53,204 nt of DNA from an uncultured Anaerococcus sp. (GCA_943914475.1 CALUCE010000015.1:1-53204); one strand, 5' to 3'; shown: positions 18,348 to 26,696, numbered from the stretch's first letter. Program-made: numbers and translations. Notes: a model not told the origin generated them from the letters alone.

Positions 18348-19036
18348 ATCTAGAAATAATAAAAAACGGCAAGTCCTATGTCTATGACTTTGCTGGGACA
18401 AAAGAATTAGAAGAAGACCTGAAGAATAAAGATTTCAAGGATTTTAAGGCTAAAGATGATGAAGATAAGCTTATATTTTCCTTTAAAACTGATCCTGACT
18501 ATAAAAAGCTAAGACTTCTAGTTATCCTATCCCCCATCTTTATAGCAATCTTTGATAATGGGAAAACCGACCTAGAATATTTTAGGAAAAATCTTACAAA
18601 GTCAAACTTTACCTACGGTCTTTATGAGAAATTCTTCCAAGATTTTTCCTTAAAAGACTACCTAAACTTCTACCAAAACCATGAAAAAAACGAAGATATA
18701 ATGCTTGATGAAAATCTTACTATATCCTTTACCATAAACGAAATGGATCCTGTATATATCCTGGCTTTGGCTGCCCTTATAGAAGGACTTATCCTAGATA
18801 ACAAAACCCGAGAAGAACTTTTGGACTACTTTGCCAAAATGAGAAATGACATAGTAATAAACGGCAGAAGGTCAATCCTCGCAAACTCCATCCAAGCCTT
18901 CTACCTATCCAAATACGTAGTAGCCTGGGCCCTTGACCTTTATAAGATTATAGAAAAAGACCACCCAGACCTTTACCCCTATATCATCCCTATCTATGAA
19001 CTAACAGATAACTTAAAAACTCCGTCTCTGGCTTAA
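18344..19036 (+). CDS. Hypothetical protein coupled to ybaK
   Basis: 230 residues, soluble and acidic in the first 60 residues. The C-terminal half is mainly helical, with an LALAALIEGLILDNKT segment. I recognise no motif. It begins 4 nt before the ybaK stop, and a terminator follows directly, so it forms a two-gene unit. A link to tRNA editing is only suggested by coupling. Confidence 0.75.
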   Translation: MNLEIIKNGKSYVYDFAGTKELEEDLKNKDFKDFKAKDDEDKLIFSFKTDPDYKKLRLLVILSPIFIAIFDNGKTDLEYFRKNLTKSNFTYGLYEKFFQDFSLKDYLNFYQNHEKNEDIMLDENLTISFTINEMDPVYILALAALIEGLILDNKTREELLDYFAKMRNDIVINGRRSILANSIQAFYLSKYVVAWALDLYKIIEKDHPDLYPYIIPIYELTDNLKTPSLA

Positions 19037-19040
19037 ATAT

Positions 19041-19073
19041 AAAAGTGTAGGATTTATTGACCTGCACTTTTTT
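19041..19073 (+). terminator. Terminator after ybaK operon
   Basis: AAAAGTGTAGG / CCTGCACTTTTTT: a 9-10 bp stem with one G-U pair and an 8-nt loop, followed by a T run. Confidence 0.85.
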
Positions 19074-19094
19074 AGCTTACAGAAAAGACCAAGC

Positions 19095-19141
19095 TTGACT
19101 ATAGGGCTTCAATTATATATACTTATGTTACAATGTAACAT
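19095..19141 (+). promoter_or_regulatory. Promoter and palindromic operator of the toxin-antitoxin pair
   Basis: TTGACT (19095-19100), 17-nt spacer, TATACT (19118-19123). The perfect inverted repeat ATGTTAC-AAT-GTAACAT (19125-19141) covers the expected start of transcription, where a ribbon-helix-helix antitoxin would bind for autorepression. Confidence 0.82.
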
Positions 19142-19160
19142 CATATAGTGAGGTGATTTT

Positions 19161-19379
19161 ATGACTACTGTAACTATTAGATTAAGTGAAGAAGATAAGG
19201 AACTTTTTAAGAAAATATCTGAAGAAAAAGAGAAGTCTTTGTCAGATTGGGCTAGGGAAACTTTACTACAAGCCATCGAAGAAGAGTATAGCGAAGAGGT
19301 TGTAAGGGATTATCTTCTTAACAAGGATAAGATGAATTTTTATACTAGTGACCAAGTAAAAAAAGAGCTGGGTTTATGA
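19161..19379 (+). CDS. Antitoxin, ribbon-helix-helix (RelB/DUF6290-like)
   Basis: 72 residues. The N-terminal beta strand TTVTIRLSEEDKELFKK is a typical RHH/MetJ DNA-binding start, and a SLSDWARETLLQAIEEEY helix follows. The C-terminal part (VRDYLLNKDKMNFYTSDQV) would wrap the toxin. It is preceded by a palindromic operator and overlaps the toxin start by 4 nt (ATGA). Confidence 0.9.
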   Translation: MTTVTIRLSEEDKELFKKISEEKEKSLSDWARETLLQAIEEEYSEEVVRDYLLNKDKMNFYTSDQVKKELGL

Positions 19380-19639
19380 AGCTATATTATACGGAAAAAT
19401 CTTTAAAATCCTTGAAAAAGCTGGACAAACCTATACAGAAACTAATAATAAACTATATGGATAAAATTGCTCTTTTGGAAGAACCTAGGGCAAGGGGCAA
19501 GGCTTTGTCTGCAAATTTAAAAGGGTTTTGGAGATACAGGGTAGCTGATTACAGGATTATCTGTGAGATAGAAGATGAAAAGTTAATAATTTGTGTCGTG
19601 GACATAAATCATAGAAGTAAAATTTATAAATTTCAATAA
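19376..19639 (+). CDS. Toxin, RelE/ParE family
   Basis: 87 residues with the RelE fold pattern: KLYYTEKSLKSLKKLDKP at the N-terminus, a GKALSANLKGFWRYRVADYRII core and the C-terminal strand IICVVDINHRSKIYKF. Arg and His positions in RYRVADYRI and NHRSKIY match mRNA-interferase RelE members. The length is normal and the frame intact, so the pair looks functional. It ends at a bidirectional terminator. Confidence 0.92.
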   Translation: MKLYYTEKSLKSLKKLDKPIQKLIINYMDKIALLEEPRARGKALSANLKGFWRYRVADYRIICEIEDEKLIICVVDINHRSKIYKFQ

Positions 19640-19640
19640 G

Positions 19641-19688
19641 AAAAAATGGTAGTGAAAGGAAATTTTATTCCTCCACTACCATTTTTTT
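19641..19688. terminator. Bidirectional terminator between toxin gene and degV
   Basis: AAAAAATGGTAGTG pairs with CACTACCATTTTTTT across an 18-nt loop; A and T runs on both sides serve the converging genes. Confidence 0.88.
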
Positions 19689-20553
19689 ACCTATCAGACC
19701 CAAAATAACAAAGTGAATACATACCCGGTCCCACGTGGGTGCCTATTAGGGCTCCTATTGGGGCTGTGTAGATTTCTGCTTCTGGGATTTTTTTCTCTAC
19801 CATTTCTTTTAGAGCTTGAGCGTTTTCGTCATAGTAGGCGTAGCCTATTACTACCATTTTTGAAAGCTCTGGCATCCATGAGTTTTTCATGTTTTTAACC
19901 AGATTTTTCATATTGTTTTTCCTACCTCTGTTAAGGGCTGTTACTTGGAGTTTTCCTTCCATATCTATATGGAGCATTGGTTTTACCTTTAGAAGGTTTC
20001 CTACTCCTGCTGTGGTTTTTGAGACTCTTCCTCCCTTGTAGAGATATTTAAGATCATCAACTCCAAATTGGGAGGTGATATACTTGGTGTTATCTTCCAG
20101 CCACTTCACCATTTGGTCATGGTCCATGCCTTGGTCTTTAAACTTTTTTAATTGTTGCAAAACAAGTCCTTGACCAGTTGATGCGGCATAGTCTTCTATG
20201 ATGGATATTTTTCTTTCAGGATATTTTTTTCTTAAGTCTTCTGCTACTTCTACTGCATTGGCATAGGTTCCAGAAAGTCCAGATGTTATTCCTGTATAAA
20301 TTATGTCGTAACCATCTTCCAAAATTTCTGTAAAATATTTTTCAAAAGCAGCCCTATTTACTTGGCTTGTCGAAACATTTTTATCTTCAAGCATATACTC
20401 GTAGTACTTGTTTAATTCTTCTACTTGGCAAGAAAGAAACGTTACAGTTTCTCCTTCTATAGTAGATTGCATAGGGATTACTACTAGGTCATCATAATTG
20501 TAAAATTCTATGCTCATATCTGTTGAGCCGTCTGTTACCAATTTATAAGCCAT
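19687..20553 (-). CDS. DegV family protein (second copy)
   Basis: 288 residues. It starts KLVTDGSTDMSIEFYNY and has the serine-containing STSQVNRAAFEKYF loop, YTGITSGLSGTYANA and the terminal GTHVGPGMYSLCYFG, all DegV landmarks. It likely binds a fatty acid as a FakB-type partner. It lies 9 nt downstream of hisS on the same strand. It is clearly diverged from the DegV at 16.1 kb, for example VVIPMQSTIEGETV against MIPFYVNLDG. Confidence 0.92.
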   Translation of the reverse strand: MAYKLVTDGSTDMSIEFYNYDDLVVIPMQSTIEGETVTFLSCQVEELNKYYEYMLEDKNVSTSQVNRAAFEKYFTEILEDGYDIIYTGITSGLSGTYANAVEVAEDLRKKYPERKISIIEDYAASTGQGLVLQQLKKFKDQGMDHDQMVKWLEDNTKYITSQFGVDDLKYLYKGGRVSKTTAGVGNLLKVKPMLHIDMEGKLQVTALNRGRKNNMKNLVKNMKNSWMPELSKMVVIGYAYYDENAQALKEMVEKKIPEAEIYTAPIGALIGTHVGPGMYSLCYFGSDR

Positions 20554-20562
20554 ATTAACCTC

Positions 20563-21873
20563 TTAGATTTTCTTAAACTTTTCTATTACTTGGTCCAGAC
20601 CAAGGCTTTCTTGGTCTCCGCTTTCCATATCTTTTAGGGAAAGAACTTTGTTATTATATTCTTCCTCTCCTATTATGATAACATTTTTTATGCCCATCTT
20701 GTCAGCATAGGATAATTTCTTTCCAAATTTGCCACCTTCAAGGTAGATATCAACCTTGATTCCTTCAGCTCTTAGGGCATTTACCATATCTATGGCATAG
20801 AAGTTAAAGTCATCCTTCATTGGCACTACTAGGATTTGGGTGTAGTCTTTTTTATACTTTTCTACAAGTCCTAATTCTTGGAATTGGTAGAAGAGTCTGG
20901 TTAGTCCTATTGATAGGCCAACTCCTGGTAGTTTTTGCTTGGAGAAGTTTGATGCCAAGTCTTCATACCTTCCGCCTGAACAAACTGATCCAATGGATTC
21001 ATAGCCATCGAGGAAGGTTTCATAAACTGTGGATGTGTAGTAGTCTAGTCCACGGGTTATGGATAGGTCTAGTTTTATATTTTCATCTGGAATGCCAAAT
21101 TCTTTCATGTAGGCGTAGACTGTTTTTAGTTCGTCTAGTCCTTCATCAAAAAGATTATTTCCTTCTTCCTTTGAAAGTTTGTCGATTACTTCTTCGTTTG
21201 AAAGATTATTGTCCAAAAAGTCTACCATTTCCACTGCCTTGTCGTGGTCTACTTCTTTTTCTAGAAGTTCTATAGTAGCATCTTTTCCAATCTTTGCCAT
21301 CTTGTCTATAGTTCTTAAAACTTCTGTGGAATCTTCTATGCCTAAGGACTTGAAGTAACCGTTTAAAAGTTTCCTGTTGTTTATGTGGAAGGTCACTCCC
21401 TTAAAGTCAAGGAGGGTAAAGATTTCATAGATTACCCTTGGTAGGAGGGCATCGTTATAGATGGAAAGTTTGTTGTTGCCAATGATATCTATATCGCATT
21501 GGTAAAATTCCTTGTATCTTCCCTTTTGGTTTCTCTCTCCCCTATAGACCCTACCTATGTGATATCTTTTGAAGGGGAAGTGGAGATCTGAAAAGTGCTC
21601 TGCTACATATCTTGCCAAAGGCACTGTCAAATCAAACCTTAGGGACATATCCCTAGATTCTGAATCTATCTTAAAGATTTGTTTTTCTGTTTCTCCACCA
21701 CCTTTTGCAAAAAGAATTTCATCTTTTTCTATAAGGGGCGTATCTAGTGGCATAAATTGATATTTTCTAAAAGTATCTTCTATAACTGTTTTTATATGAT
21801 CAAAGGCTATTTGATCATCTGGCAAAAGTTCCATAACTCCTGCTATGGTTGAAGGTTTTACTATATTTGTCAT
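20563..21873 (-). CDS. hisS: Histidyl-tRNA synthetase
   Basis: 436 residues from the ATG at 21873, which follows TTAGGAGAG; an upstream in-frame start at 21897 has no such site. Class II motifs: DTPLIE-type motif 1, motif 2 YHIGRVYRGERNQKGRYKEF, HisRS signature LDYYTSTVYE, and SVCSGGRYEDL with motif 3 GLSIGLTRL. The C-terminal anticodon-binding alpha/beta domain begins near DYTQILVVPM. It charges tRNA-His. No T-box was found upstream. Confidence 0.97.
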   Translation of the reverse strand: MTNIVKPSTIAGVMELLPDDQIAFDHIKTVIEDTFRKYQFMPLDTPLIEKDEILFAKGGGETEKQIFKIDSESRDMSLRFDLTVPLARYVAEHFSDLHFPFKRYHIGRVYRGERNQKGRYKEFYQCDIDIIGNNKLSIYNDALLPRVIYEIFTLLDFKGVTFHINNRKLLNGYFKSLGIEDSTEVLRTIDKMAKIGKDATIELLEKEVDHDKAVEMVDFLDNNLSNEEVIDKLSKEEGNNLFDEGLDELKTVYAYMKEFGIPDENIKLDLSITRGLDYYTSTVYETFLDGYESIGSVCSGGRYEDLASNFSKQKLPGVGLSIGLTRLFYQFQELGLVEKYKKDYTQILVVPMKDDFNFYAIDMVNALRAEGIKVDIYLEGGKFGKKLSYADKMGIKNVIIIGEEEYNNKVLSLKDMESGDQESLGLDQVIEKFKKI

Positions 21874-21999
21874 AATCTCTCCTAATAAGCTTGCCAAAAA
21901 CTTTTTAATCCTGGCAAATCTCCTATACTAAAGTCTGTGCTAGTTAAACAAGGGTAAAGTCTTGCTCTAAATCTTAACTTTTACTTTTATTTTTTATTT

Positions 22000-22707
22000 T
22001 CATCCTATCCACATCAAGGATCCTGTATCAAGGAGGTCGCATGGTGGATAAATTATTTTGATATTTTCTTTATCACATTGTCTATATATTATATCATAGG
22101 AATTTAAGTTTTTAATATTTCCATTAAATACTAATCTATTTTTGCCAATCATCCCACAGCATCCTCCCAAAAATCCTTCAGGAAAACCATCAAGTTCTAT
22201 ATAAGAAGGATCAAGGAGTTTTATCTTAATTTGATCCTTTAGGCTCTTGTATAGGCCATAATCTGATGTCAAGATAGAATCATTTAGGACTATGGATGAG
22301 CACCTGGTGTAGCCTTGCTTTACTTTTAAAAATTTGTAGGAATTTTCTTTCATGTAAGAAAGGATGTTTTTTTCTGTAAAATCATTATGTATAAAATTAT
22401 CCTTAAATTTTACAAGATTGTAGATGGCATCGAGTGGGTATTTTTCGCCAACGCTCTCGCCAGCTATGATATTTATACCCGACAAGTTTTCTTTATAATA
22501 AGAAAAGACATTTTTATCTACAATAATATTTTCCCTATCTAAGACAAAGACAGAAAGGTCTGGATGGTCTGCTATCCTTTTATCAAGCTTAGGATTATCT
22601 ATGGTTTCTAAATATGATATTTTGTTTTCTTTTAAAAAATCTATAAAAGTCTCTCTAGACTTGTGTGATATAAGTAATTTCAAGATTTTTCTCAATTCTT
22701 TATACAA
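22000..22707 (-). CDS. Hypothetical protein, possible DUF6873/GME-fold
   Basis: About 235 residues, without signal peptide or membrane segment. Two blocks look conserved: KVKQGYTRCSSIVLND / SILTSDYGLYKSL and GFPEGFLGGCCGMIGKNRLVFNGNI. This recalls uncharacterised clostridial proteins with a guanidino-modifying-enzyme (arginine-deiminase-like) fold; I cannot verify it. The start is uncertain: the TTG at 22707 lies in the T run of the tRNA terminator, and internal TTG codons at about 22695 and 22680 are alternatives. It would be reached by read-through from the tRNA cluster. Confidence 0.6.
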   Translation of the reverse strand: MYKELRKILKLLISHKSRETFIDFLKENKISYLETIDNPKLDKRIADHPDLSVFVLDRENIIVDKNVFSYYKENLSGINIIAGESVGEKYPLDAIYNLVKFKDNFIHNDFTEKNILSYMKENSYKFLKVKQGYTRCSSIVLNDSILTSDYGLYKSLKDQIKIKLLDPSYIELDGFPEGFLGGCCGMIGKNRLVFNGNIKNLNSYDIIYRQCDKENIKIIYPPCDLLDTGSLMWIG

Positions 22708-22729
22708 AAAAAGCTCTCATATAGAGAGC
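22706..22729 (-). terminator. Terminator of the tRNA cluster
   Basis: On the minus strand, GCTCTC-TATAT-GAGAGC followed by seven or more Ts, just after tRNA-Cys. Confidence 0.88.
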
Positions 22730-22733
22730 GATT

Positions 22734-22807
22734 TGGAGGCGCCACCCAGATTTGAACTGGGGATAAAGGTGTTGCAGACCTCTGCCTTACCACTTGGCTA
22801 TGGCGCC
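22734..22807 (-). tRNA. tRNA-Cys (GCA)
   Basis: 74 nt including an encoded CCA. Acceptor GGCGCC/GGCGCC, discriminator T, anticodon GCA in the loop CTGCAAC, and T-loop GTTCAAATC. Last of three tRNAs in one transcript. Confidence 0.97.
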
Positions 22808-22811
22808 AGGT

Positions 22812-22886
22812 TGGAGCGGAAGACGGGATTCGAACCCGCGACCCTCGCCTTGGCAAGGCGATGCTCTACCACTGAGCCACTTCCGC
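22812..22886 (-). tRNA. tRNA-Gly (GCC)
   Basis: 75 nt with encoded CCA. Acceptor GCGGAAG/CTTCCGC, anticodon GCC in the loop TTGCCAA, and T-arm GCGGGTTCGAATCCCGT. Confidence 0.97.
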
Positions 22887-22889
22887 TTA

Positions 22890-22965
22890 TGGTGCCCAGA
22901 GACAGAGTTGAACTGCCGACACGCGGAGCTTCAATCCGCTGCTCTACCAACTGAGCTATCTGGGC
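22890..22965 (-). tRNA. tRNA-Phe (GAA)
   Basis: 76 nt with encoded CCA. Acceptor GCCCAGA/TCTGGGC, anticodon GAA in the loop ATTGAAG, D-arm AGCTCAGTTGGTAGAGC. It is the likely ligand class of the T-box upstream of pheS. Confidence 0.97.
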
Positions 22966-22986
22966 TTTTTTTGACGTTACTATAAT

Positions 22987-23015
22987 AGTATAGCCACAAA
23001 TTTTACTTTTGTCAA
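22987..23015 (-). promoter_or_regulatory. Promoter of the tRNA-Phe/Gly/Cys cluster
   Basis: Minus strand TTGACA (23010-23015), 17-nt spacer, TATACT (22987-22992): a near-consensus promoter about 20 nt before tRNA-Phe. Confidence 0.9.
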
Positions 23016-23128
23016 ATATTTCCTTAACAATTTATTTGCCCCCATCTTTTATCTGGAACTTTTAATTTTCTTCCCAATAGGATAAGATAGGTCTATAGAA
23101 AGATTCTAAAAAAGGAAAAGGATTTCGC

Positions 23129-23797
23129 ATGTTTAAACTAGAACAAGTAAAATACAAGGATATCATCGATATAGATGATCTGACCATAGAAAGTGGCAAG
23201 GTGACCTGTATCACGGGAGAAAGTGGGGCCGGAAAATCTACCCTGCTTAAACTTTTAAACAAAATTATAAGCCCAGATTCCGGGAAAATCTCCTTTGAAG
23301 ATAAGGACCTTGAAGAAATTAACAGTGTAGAATTTAGGAGGAAGCTTCCTACCCTATCACAATTTCCTGTAATCTTTGATGGGACTATCAGGGATAACCT
23401 CCTTATAGGACTTAAATTTTCCAAAAGACCAAAAAGAGATGACGAGGAACTTTTGGATATTTTACACAAGGTAAGACTTGATAAGAGTCTTGACGCCGAT
23501 CCAGCCAAACTTTCTGGAGGAGAAAAGCAAAGACTCTGTATAGGAAGGATCCTACTTATGGACACCCAGGCTATCATGCTTGATGAGCCTTCTGCCTCCC
23601 TTGACTCAAAGACTGAATTTGAAATTATTAACCTAATTTATGATGAAATAAAATCCTCTGGCAAGACTATGATTTACATAACCCATACCAAGGATATAGC
23701 AGAAAAATTTTCAGATATTATAGTAAGACTTGATAAGGGAAGGGTCCAAAAGATTAGAAATATGGAAGAAGAAAGAAAGGAAGTAGCCCATGGATAA
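23129..23797 (+). CDS. fetA: ABC transporter ATPase, FetA/YbbL-like
   Basis: 222 residues. Walker A GESGAGKST (about 33-41), signature LSGGEKQRLCIGR, Walker B QAIMLDEPSASLD and H-loop YITHTKD. It is a short ATPase that pairs with the overlapping UPF0014 permease, as in FetAB, which exports iron and protects against oxidative stress in Escherichia coli (family knowledge). AAAGGAAAAGG lies upstream. The 3' end overlaps fetB by 8 nt. Confidence 0.88.
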   Translation: MFKLEQVKYKDIIDIDDLTIESGKVTCITGESGAGKSTLLKLLNKIISPDSGKISFEDKDLEEINSVEFRRKLPTLSQFPVIFDGTIRDNLLIGLKFSKRPKRDDEELLDILHKVRLDKSLDADPAKLSGGEKQRLCIGRILLMDTQAIMLDEPSASLDSKTEFEIINLIYDEIKSSGKTMIYITHTKDIAEKFSDIIVRLDKGRVQKIRNMEEERKEVAHG

Positions 23798-24572
23798 TGG
23801 TGTAATTAACTTATCAAATACCCAACTTGCCCTAACCTATATACTGGTAGGAGTTGTGCTTTTTGTAACGGCCCTTGATGGGATAAACAGAAAAAAAGAG
23901 ATAATAATCTCCATCCTAAGGATGACAGTCCAACTCTTTATAGCAGGTTTTGTATTAGTATTTATCTTTGATACAGACTCCTTCATTTTCCCCTTGGCCA
24001 TGTTTTTGGTGATGGAATTTTTTGCAATTTTTAATGTTATCAAAAATGTAAAGACAGAAATTCCCCAAGGACTAAAAAAGGTAATAGGCTTTTCCATCTT
24101 TTGTGGAACAAGTATCTGCCTCCTCTTCTTCCTAGTGGTGGTAGTTCAAGTTAAGCCATTTTATTCACCACAATACCTAATTCCCCTAGGAGGAATGATA
24201 ATAGGAAACTCCATGACCGGAGTAAACCTAGCACTAGTGACCCTACTTGAAAATTTAAAGGACAGGAAAGAACACGTGGAAGCAGCCCTTATGCTTGGAG
24301 CAACACCAAGAGATGCCATGGATGATCCCATTCAAGTATCCTTTGACACAGCCTTCCTTCCTACCCTAAACTCCATGAAAAATATGGGTATAATATCCCT
24401 ACCAGGTATGATGACTGGTCAAATCTTGTCAGGAACATCTCCAATGATAGCCATCAAATACCAAATAGCCATCATGATAGCAATCCTGGCTTCAGTTTGT
24501 ATCAGTGTCTTTATGTTCTTACACCTGGGATATAAAAACTTCTTTAACACAGAAGATCAACTAATCTACTAA
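23790..24572 (+). CDS. fetB: ABC transporter permease, FetB/UPF0014 family
   Basis: 260 residues with about seven transmembrane segments. Family hallmarks: an N-terminal LALTYILVGVVLFV helix, YLIPLGGMIIGNSMTGVNLA, EAALMLGATPRDAM (the coupling-helix region) and MGIISLPGMMTGQILSG. It forms the membrane half of a putative iron exporter with the preceding ATPase. The GDPD gene follows within 9 nt. Confidence 0.9.
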   Translation: MDNGVINLSNTQLALTYILVGVVLFVTALDGINRKKEIIISILRMTVQLFIAGFVLVFIFDTDSFIFPLAMFLVMEFFAIFNVIKNVKTEIPQGLKKVIGFSIFCGTSICLLFFLVVVVQVKPFYSPQYLIPLGGMIIGNSMTGVNLALVTLLENLKDRKEHVEAALMLGATPRDAMDDPIQVSFDTAFLPTLNSMKNMGIISLPGMMTGQILSGTSPMIAIKYQIAIMIAILASVCISVFMFLHLGYKNFFNTEDQLIY

Positions 24573-24581
24573 GGATGATTT

Positions 24582-25262
24582 ATGGATATATACGCACACA
24601 GGGGCTATAGCTCCAAATATTTAGAAAATACAAAAGATGCCTTCAAGGCTTGTCTAGACCTTGATATCACGGGCATAGAACTAGATGTCCAAGTCTCAAA
24701 AGACGGGGAAGTTGTAGTCTTTCACGATGAAAATATCAAAAGACTAACGGGAAAAGATGCTTTCCTAAAAGACTTGACCCTAAAAGAGCTCCAAGAGTTA
24801 AAATTTAAGGACGGCCAAACTTTCATAACCCTAGATGACTACCTAGATATAGCCCAAAATTCACAACTTATTACAAATGTTGAGCTAAAAACGGGTAAGT
24901 TTACCTATGAGGGCATAGAAGAAAAGGTCTACCAAAAATTTAAAGAAAGATCTATGCTAGATAGGCTGATGATTTCATCCTTTAACCATAATTCTTTGGT
25001 AAACTTTAAAAAACTTGATGAGAATATTCCCTTGGCAGCCCTATTTTCAAAGATAGAAACTATAGACGAGGACTATCTAGACCAAAACGGTATAAAAATC
25101 TACCATCCCAACCACAAATATTTATCTTTTTCAGATATAAAAAGATTAAAAGCTAAGGGCATTAAGATAAACTTGTGGACTGTTAATGATAGGTTTGAGT
25201 ATGTTAAGAATGAATTATATGGGGTAGATGGGATTATTACTAATTACCCTGAGATAAAGTAA
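24582..25262 (+). CDS. Glycerophosphodiester phosphodiesterase
   Basis: 226 residues, no signal peptide, so probably cytosolic and UgpQ-like. GDPD motifs: AHRGYSSKYLENTKDAF (catalytic His/Arg), GIELDVQVSKDGEVVVFHDEN (Glu-Asp metal ligands and second His) and the terminal VNLWTVND-like KINLWTVNDR with DGIITNYPE. It releases glycerol-3-phosphate from glycerophosphodiesters. It is third in the fetAB unit. Confidence 0.93.
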   Translation: MDIYAHRGYSSKYLENTKDAFKACLDLDITGIELDVQVSKDGEVVVFHDENIKRLTGKDAFLKDLTLKELQELKFKDGQTFITLDDYLDIAQNSQLITNVELKTGKFTYEGIEEKVYQKFKERSMLDRLMISSFNHNSLVNFKKLDENIPLAALFSKIETIDEDYLDQNGIKIYHPNHKYLSFSDIKRLKAKGIKINLWTVNDRFEYVKNELYGVDGIITNYPEIK

Positions 25263-25267
25263 AAATA

Positions 25268-25354
25268 TACGACAGGTTACGGCATTCCAGCATTTGCTGG
25301 AACGCTCGTCAACCTTAGCATAAGGCAGTGCTTTATTTTTAAAAGATTCCATTA
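25268..25354. repeat. Intergenic hairpin repeat, copy 1
   Basis: It begins TACGACAGGTTACGG and ends AAGATTCCATTA. The outer inverted repeat AGGTTACG / CGTCAACCT encloses a perfect 8-bp hairpin TTCCAGCA-TT-TGCTGGAA (25285-25302). Copy 2 at 26697-26914 shares the left end, ACGCTCGTCAACCTTA, and the right end, but has different interior DNA. It lies just before the peroxiredoxin ribosome-binding site. Confidence 0.75.
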
Positions 25355-25364
25355 GGAGGTTATT

Positions 25365-25811
25365 ATGGAAAATATTTGTTCAATGAAACTTGATTCACTT
25401 GAAGATGTAAAATCTTTAGATGACTATAAGGGAAAAAATATAGTTTTGTATGTATATCCTAAGGACAATACCTCAGGCTGTACAACAGAAGCCATAGAAT
25501 TTAATAGATTAAAAGAAGAATTTGAAAAAGAAAACACTCTTATCCTAGGCCTATCCAGGGATTCGGTAAAAAGCCACCAAGGCTTTAGAGAAAAACACGA
25601 CCTAGGCTTTAACCTACTTTCAGACCCAGAAGAAGAAATGCTAGAAAAACTAGGAGTCCTAAAAGAAGTAAAGGGTAGGAAAAATCTTAAGGTTGTTAGA
25701 TCTACCTTTATCTTTGATAAAGAAGGAAAACTAGTAAAAGAATTTAGAAACGTAAAAGCCGCAGGTCATGCAGAAGAAATCTTAGATTTTGTTAAGGAGA
25801 ATCTAAATTAA
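25365..25811 (+). CDS. Peroxiredoxin, Bcp/PrxQ-like
   Basis: 148 residues, thioredoxin fold. The peroxidatic cysteine sits in NTSGCTTEA (near residue 39; canonical TPGCT). The resolving cysteine usually five residues later is replaced (AIEF), so it may work as a 1-Cys enzyme; the only other cysteine is near the N-terminus (Cys5). LGLSRDSVKSHQGFREKHDL and STFIFDKEGKLVKEF are family segments. It reduces hydroperoxides. ATTAGGAGGT precedes the ATG. Confidence 0.92.
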   Translation: MENICSMKLDSLEDVKSLDDYKGKNIVLYVYPKDNTSGCTTEAIEFNRLKEEFEKENTLILGLSRDSVKSHQGFREKHDLGFNLLSDPEEEMLEKLGVLKEVKGRKNLKVVRSTFIFDKEGKLVKEFRNVKAAGHAEEILDFVKENLN

Positions 25812-25829
25812 TAGAAGGACAAGTTATAG

Positions 25830-25859
25830 AAGCTATCAGCTTAGGCTGGTAGCTTTTTT
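25830..25859 (+). terminator. Terminator after peroxiredoxin gene
   Basis: AAGCTATCAGC-TTAG-GCTGGTAGCTT with six Ts: an 11-bp stem with one G-U pair. Confidence 0.88.
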
Positions 25860-26004
25860 GATAAAAATCTTTACAGCAAGTATTTTTACTGTATATTATT
25901 AATATAAATTTTAAATTTGACTAAAATATTATCTAATAACTTTAAGAATATTAAGATTTCAAATTATTGAGATAATTCTTTTTTTCAAATTATTGGGAGG
26001 AAAA

Positions 26005-26274
26005 ATGAAAAATAAAGGTATTTTAATATACATAATTACTTTCTTTGTCATTGGAATATTTAGCATACTTTCAACAGCATATGCTTTCTAACATGGTGCA
26101 GTATATTTTTCTTATCCAATATTCTTTATTATTATATTGGGAATACTAGGAAAATTTATCAAAAATTATGAAAACATACATAAAAATACAGCTGATTTTT
26201 TATTTATGGTAAGGATGATTATTAATTATCCTAAAGGCCCTATAGATTTGTTCTGTCAAAACCAGTCTCATTAG
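26005..26274 (+). pseudogene. Small membrane protein gene with internal stop
   Basis: ATG at 26005 follows TTGGGAGGAA. It reads MKNKGILIYIITFFVIGIF.., one hydrophobic helix, then TAA after 28 codons (26089-26091). The same frame continues HGAVYFSYPIFFIIILGILGK.., a second hydrophobic helix and a polar tail, to about 26274, overlapping the 3' end of rlmH on the other strand. It looks like a two-helix membrane protein broken by one nonsense change, although a genuine 28-residue peptide cannot be excluded. No family recognised. Confidence 0.5.
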
Positions 26275-26682
26275 CTGGTGGGGGAAGGTCATTTTTGAGA
26301 AAGATAGCTTATAGTTTGATCTTTGGGAAACTTCTTTTGAAAGGCCGTTTGAGCCCCCTATTACAAAGACCATATCTCTTCCAAATCCTGTGGCCATCTC
26401 ATTTTTTATAAAGTCGGCAAAGGCTTCTGATGACATTTGCTTACCTAAAATTTCAAGTGTTATTACATAGTCGTCATCTTTTATTTTTTTAAGGATTTTT
26501 TCTCCTTCTTTTTCCTTAACTTGTTCTAGTTCTTTGGCTGAAAGATTTTCCCCTGCTGGCTCATCTCCTACTTCTATGATGGAGAATTTGCAATAAGGGC
26601 CTAGTTTTTTTTGGTATTCTTTGATGCCAGAAGTAAAATACTTCTCTTTTATTTTTCCAACGCCTATTATTTTTATATTCAT
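26200..26682 (-). CDS. rlmH: 23S rRNA pseudouridine-1915 N3-methyltransferase RlmH
   Basis: 160 residues, standard length. SPOUT features: MNIKIIGVGKIKEKYF start, VITLEILGKQMSSEAFA, FVIGGSNGLSKEV (SAM-binding knot) and the C-terminal FPHQLMRLVLTEQIYRAFRI...HPYHK. It methylates pseudouridine 1915 in helix 69. It is preceded by TTAGGAG. The first 16 codons are duplicated about 280 bp upstream (see fragment at 26893-26961). Confidence 0.97.
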   Translation of the reverse strand: MNIKIIGVGKIKEKYFTSGIKEYQKKLGPYCKFSIIEVGDEPAGENLSAKELEQVKEKEGEKILKKIKDDDYVITLEILGKQMSSEAFADFIKNEMATGFGRDMVFVIGGSNGLSKEVSQRSNYKLSFSKMTFPHQLMRLVLTEQIYRAFRIINNHPYHK

Positions 26683-26696
26683 ATTAAAACTCCTAA

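Noticed and set aside
20820..21275. 151-codon plus-strand open frame
   Set aside because: It lies wholly antisense to hisS, has no RBS and a low-complexity leucine-rich translation; it is a shadow of the real gene.
21874..21990. T-box upstream of hisS
   Set aside because: Only a small TTGCCA/TGGCAA hairpin is present; no T-box core sequence.
25268..25315. Integron attC-like site
   Set aside because: The AACCTTA end and stem are suggestive, but there is no integrase or cassette array and the core-site spacing does not fit.
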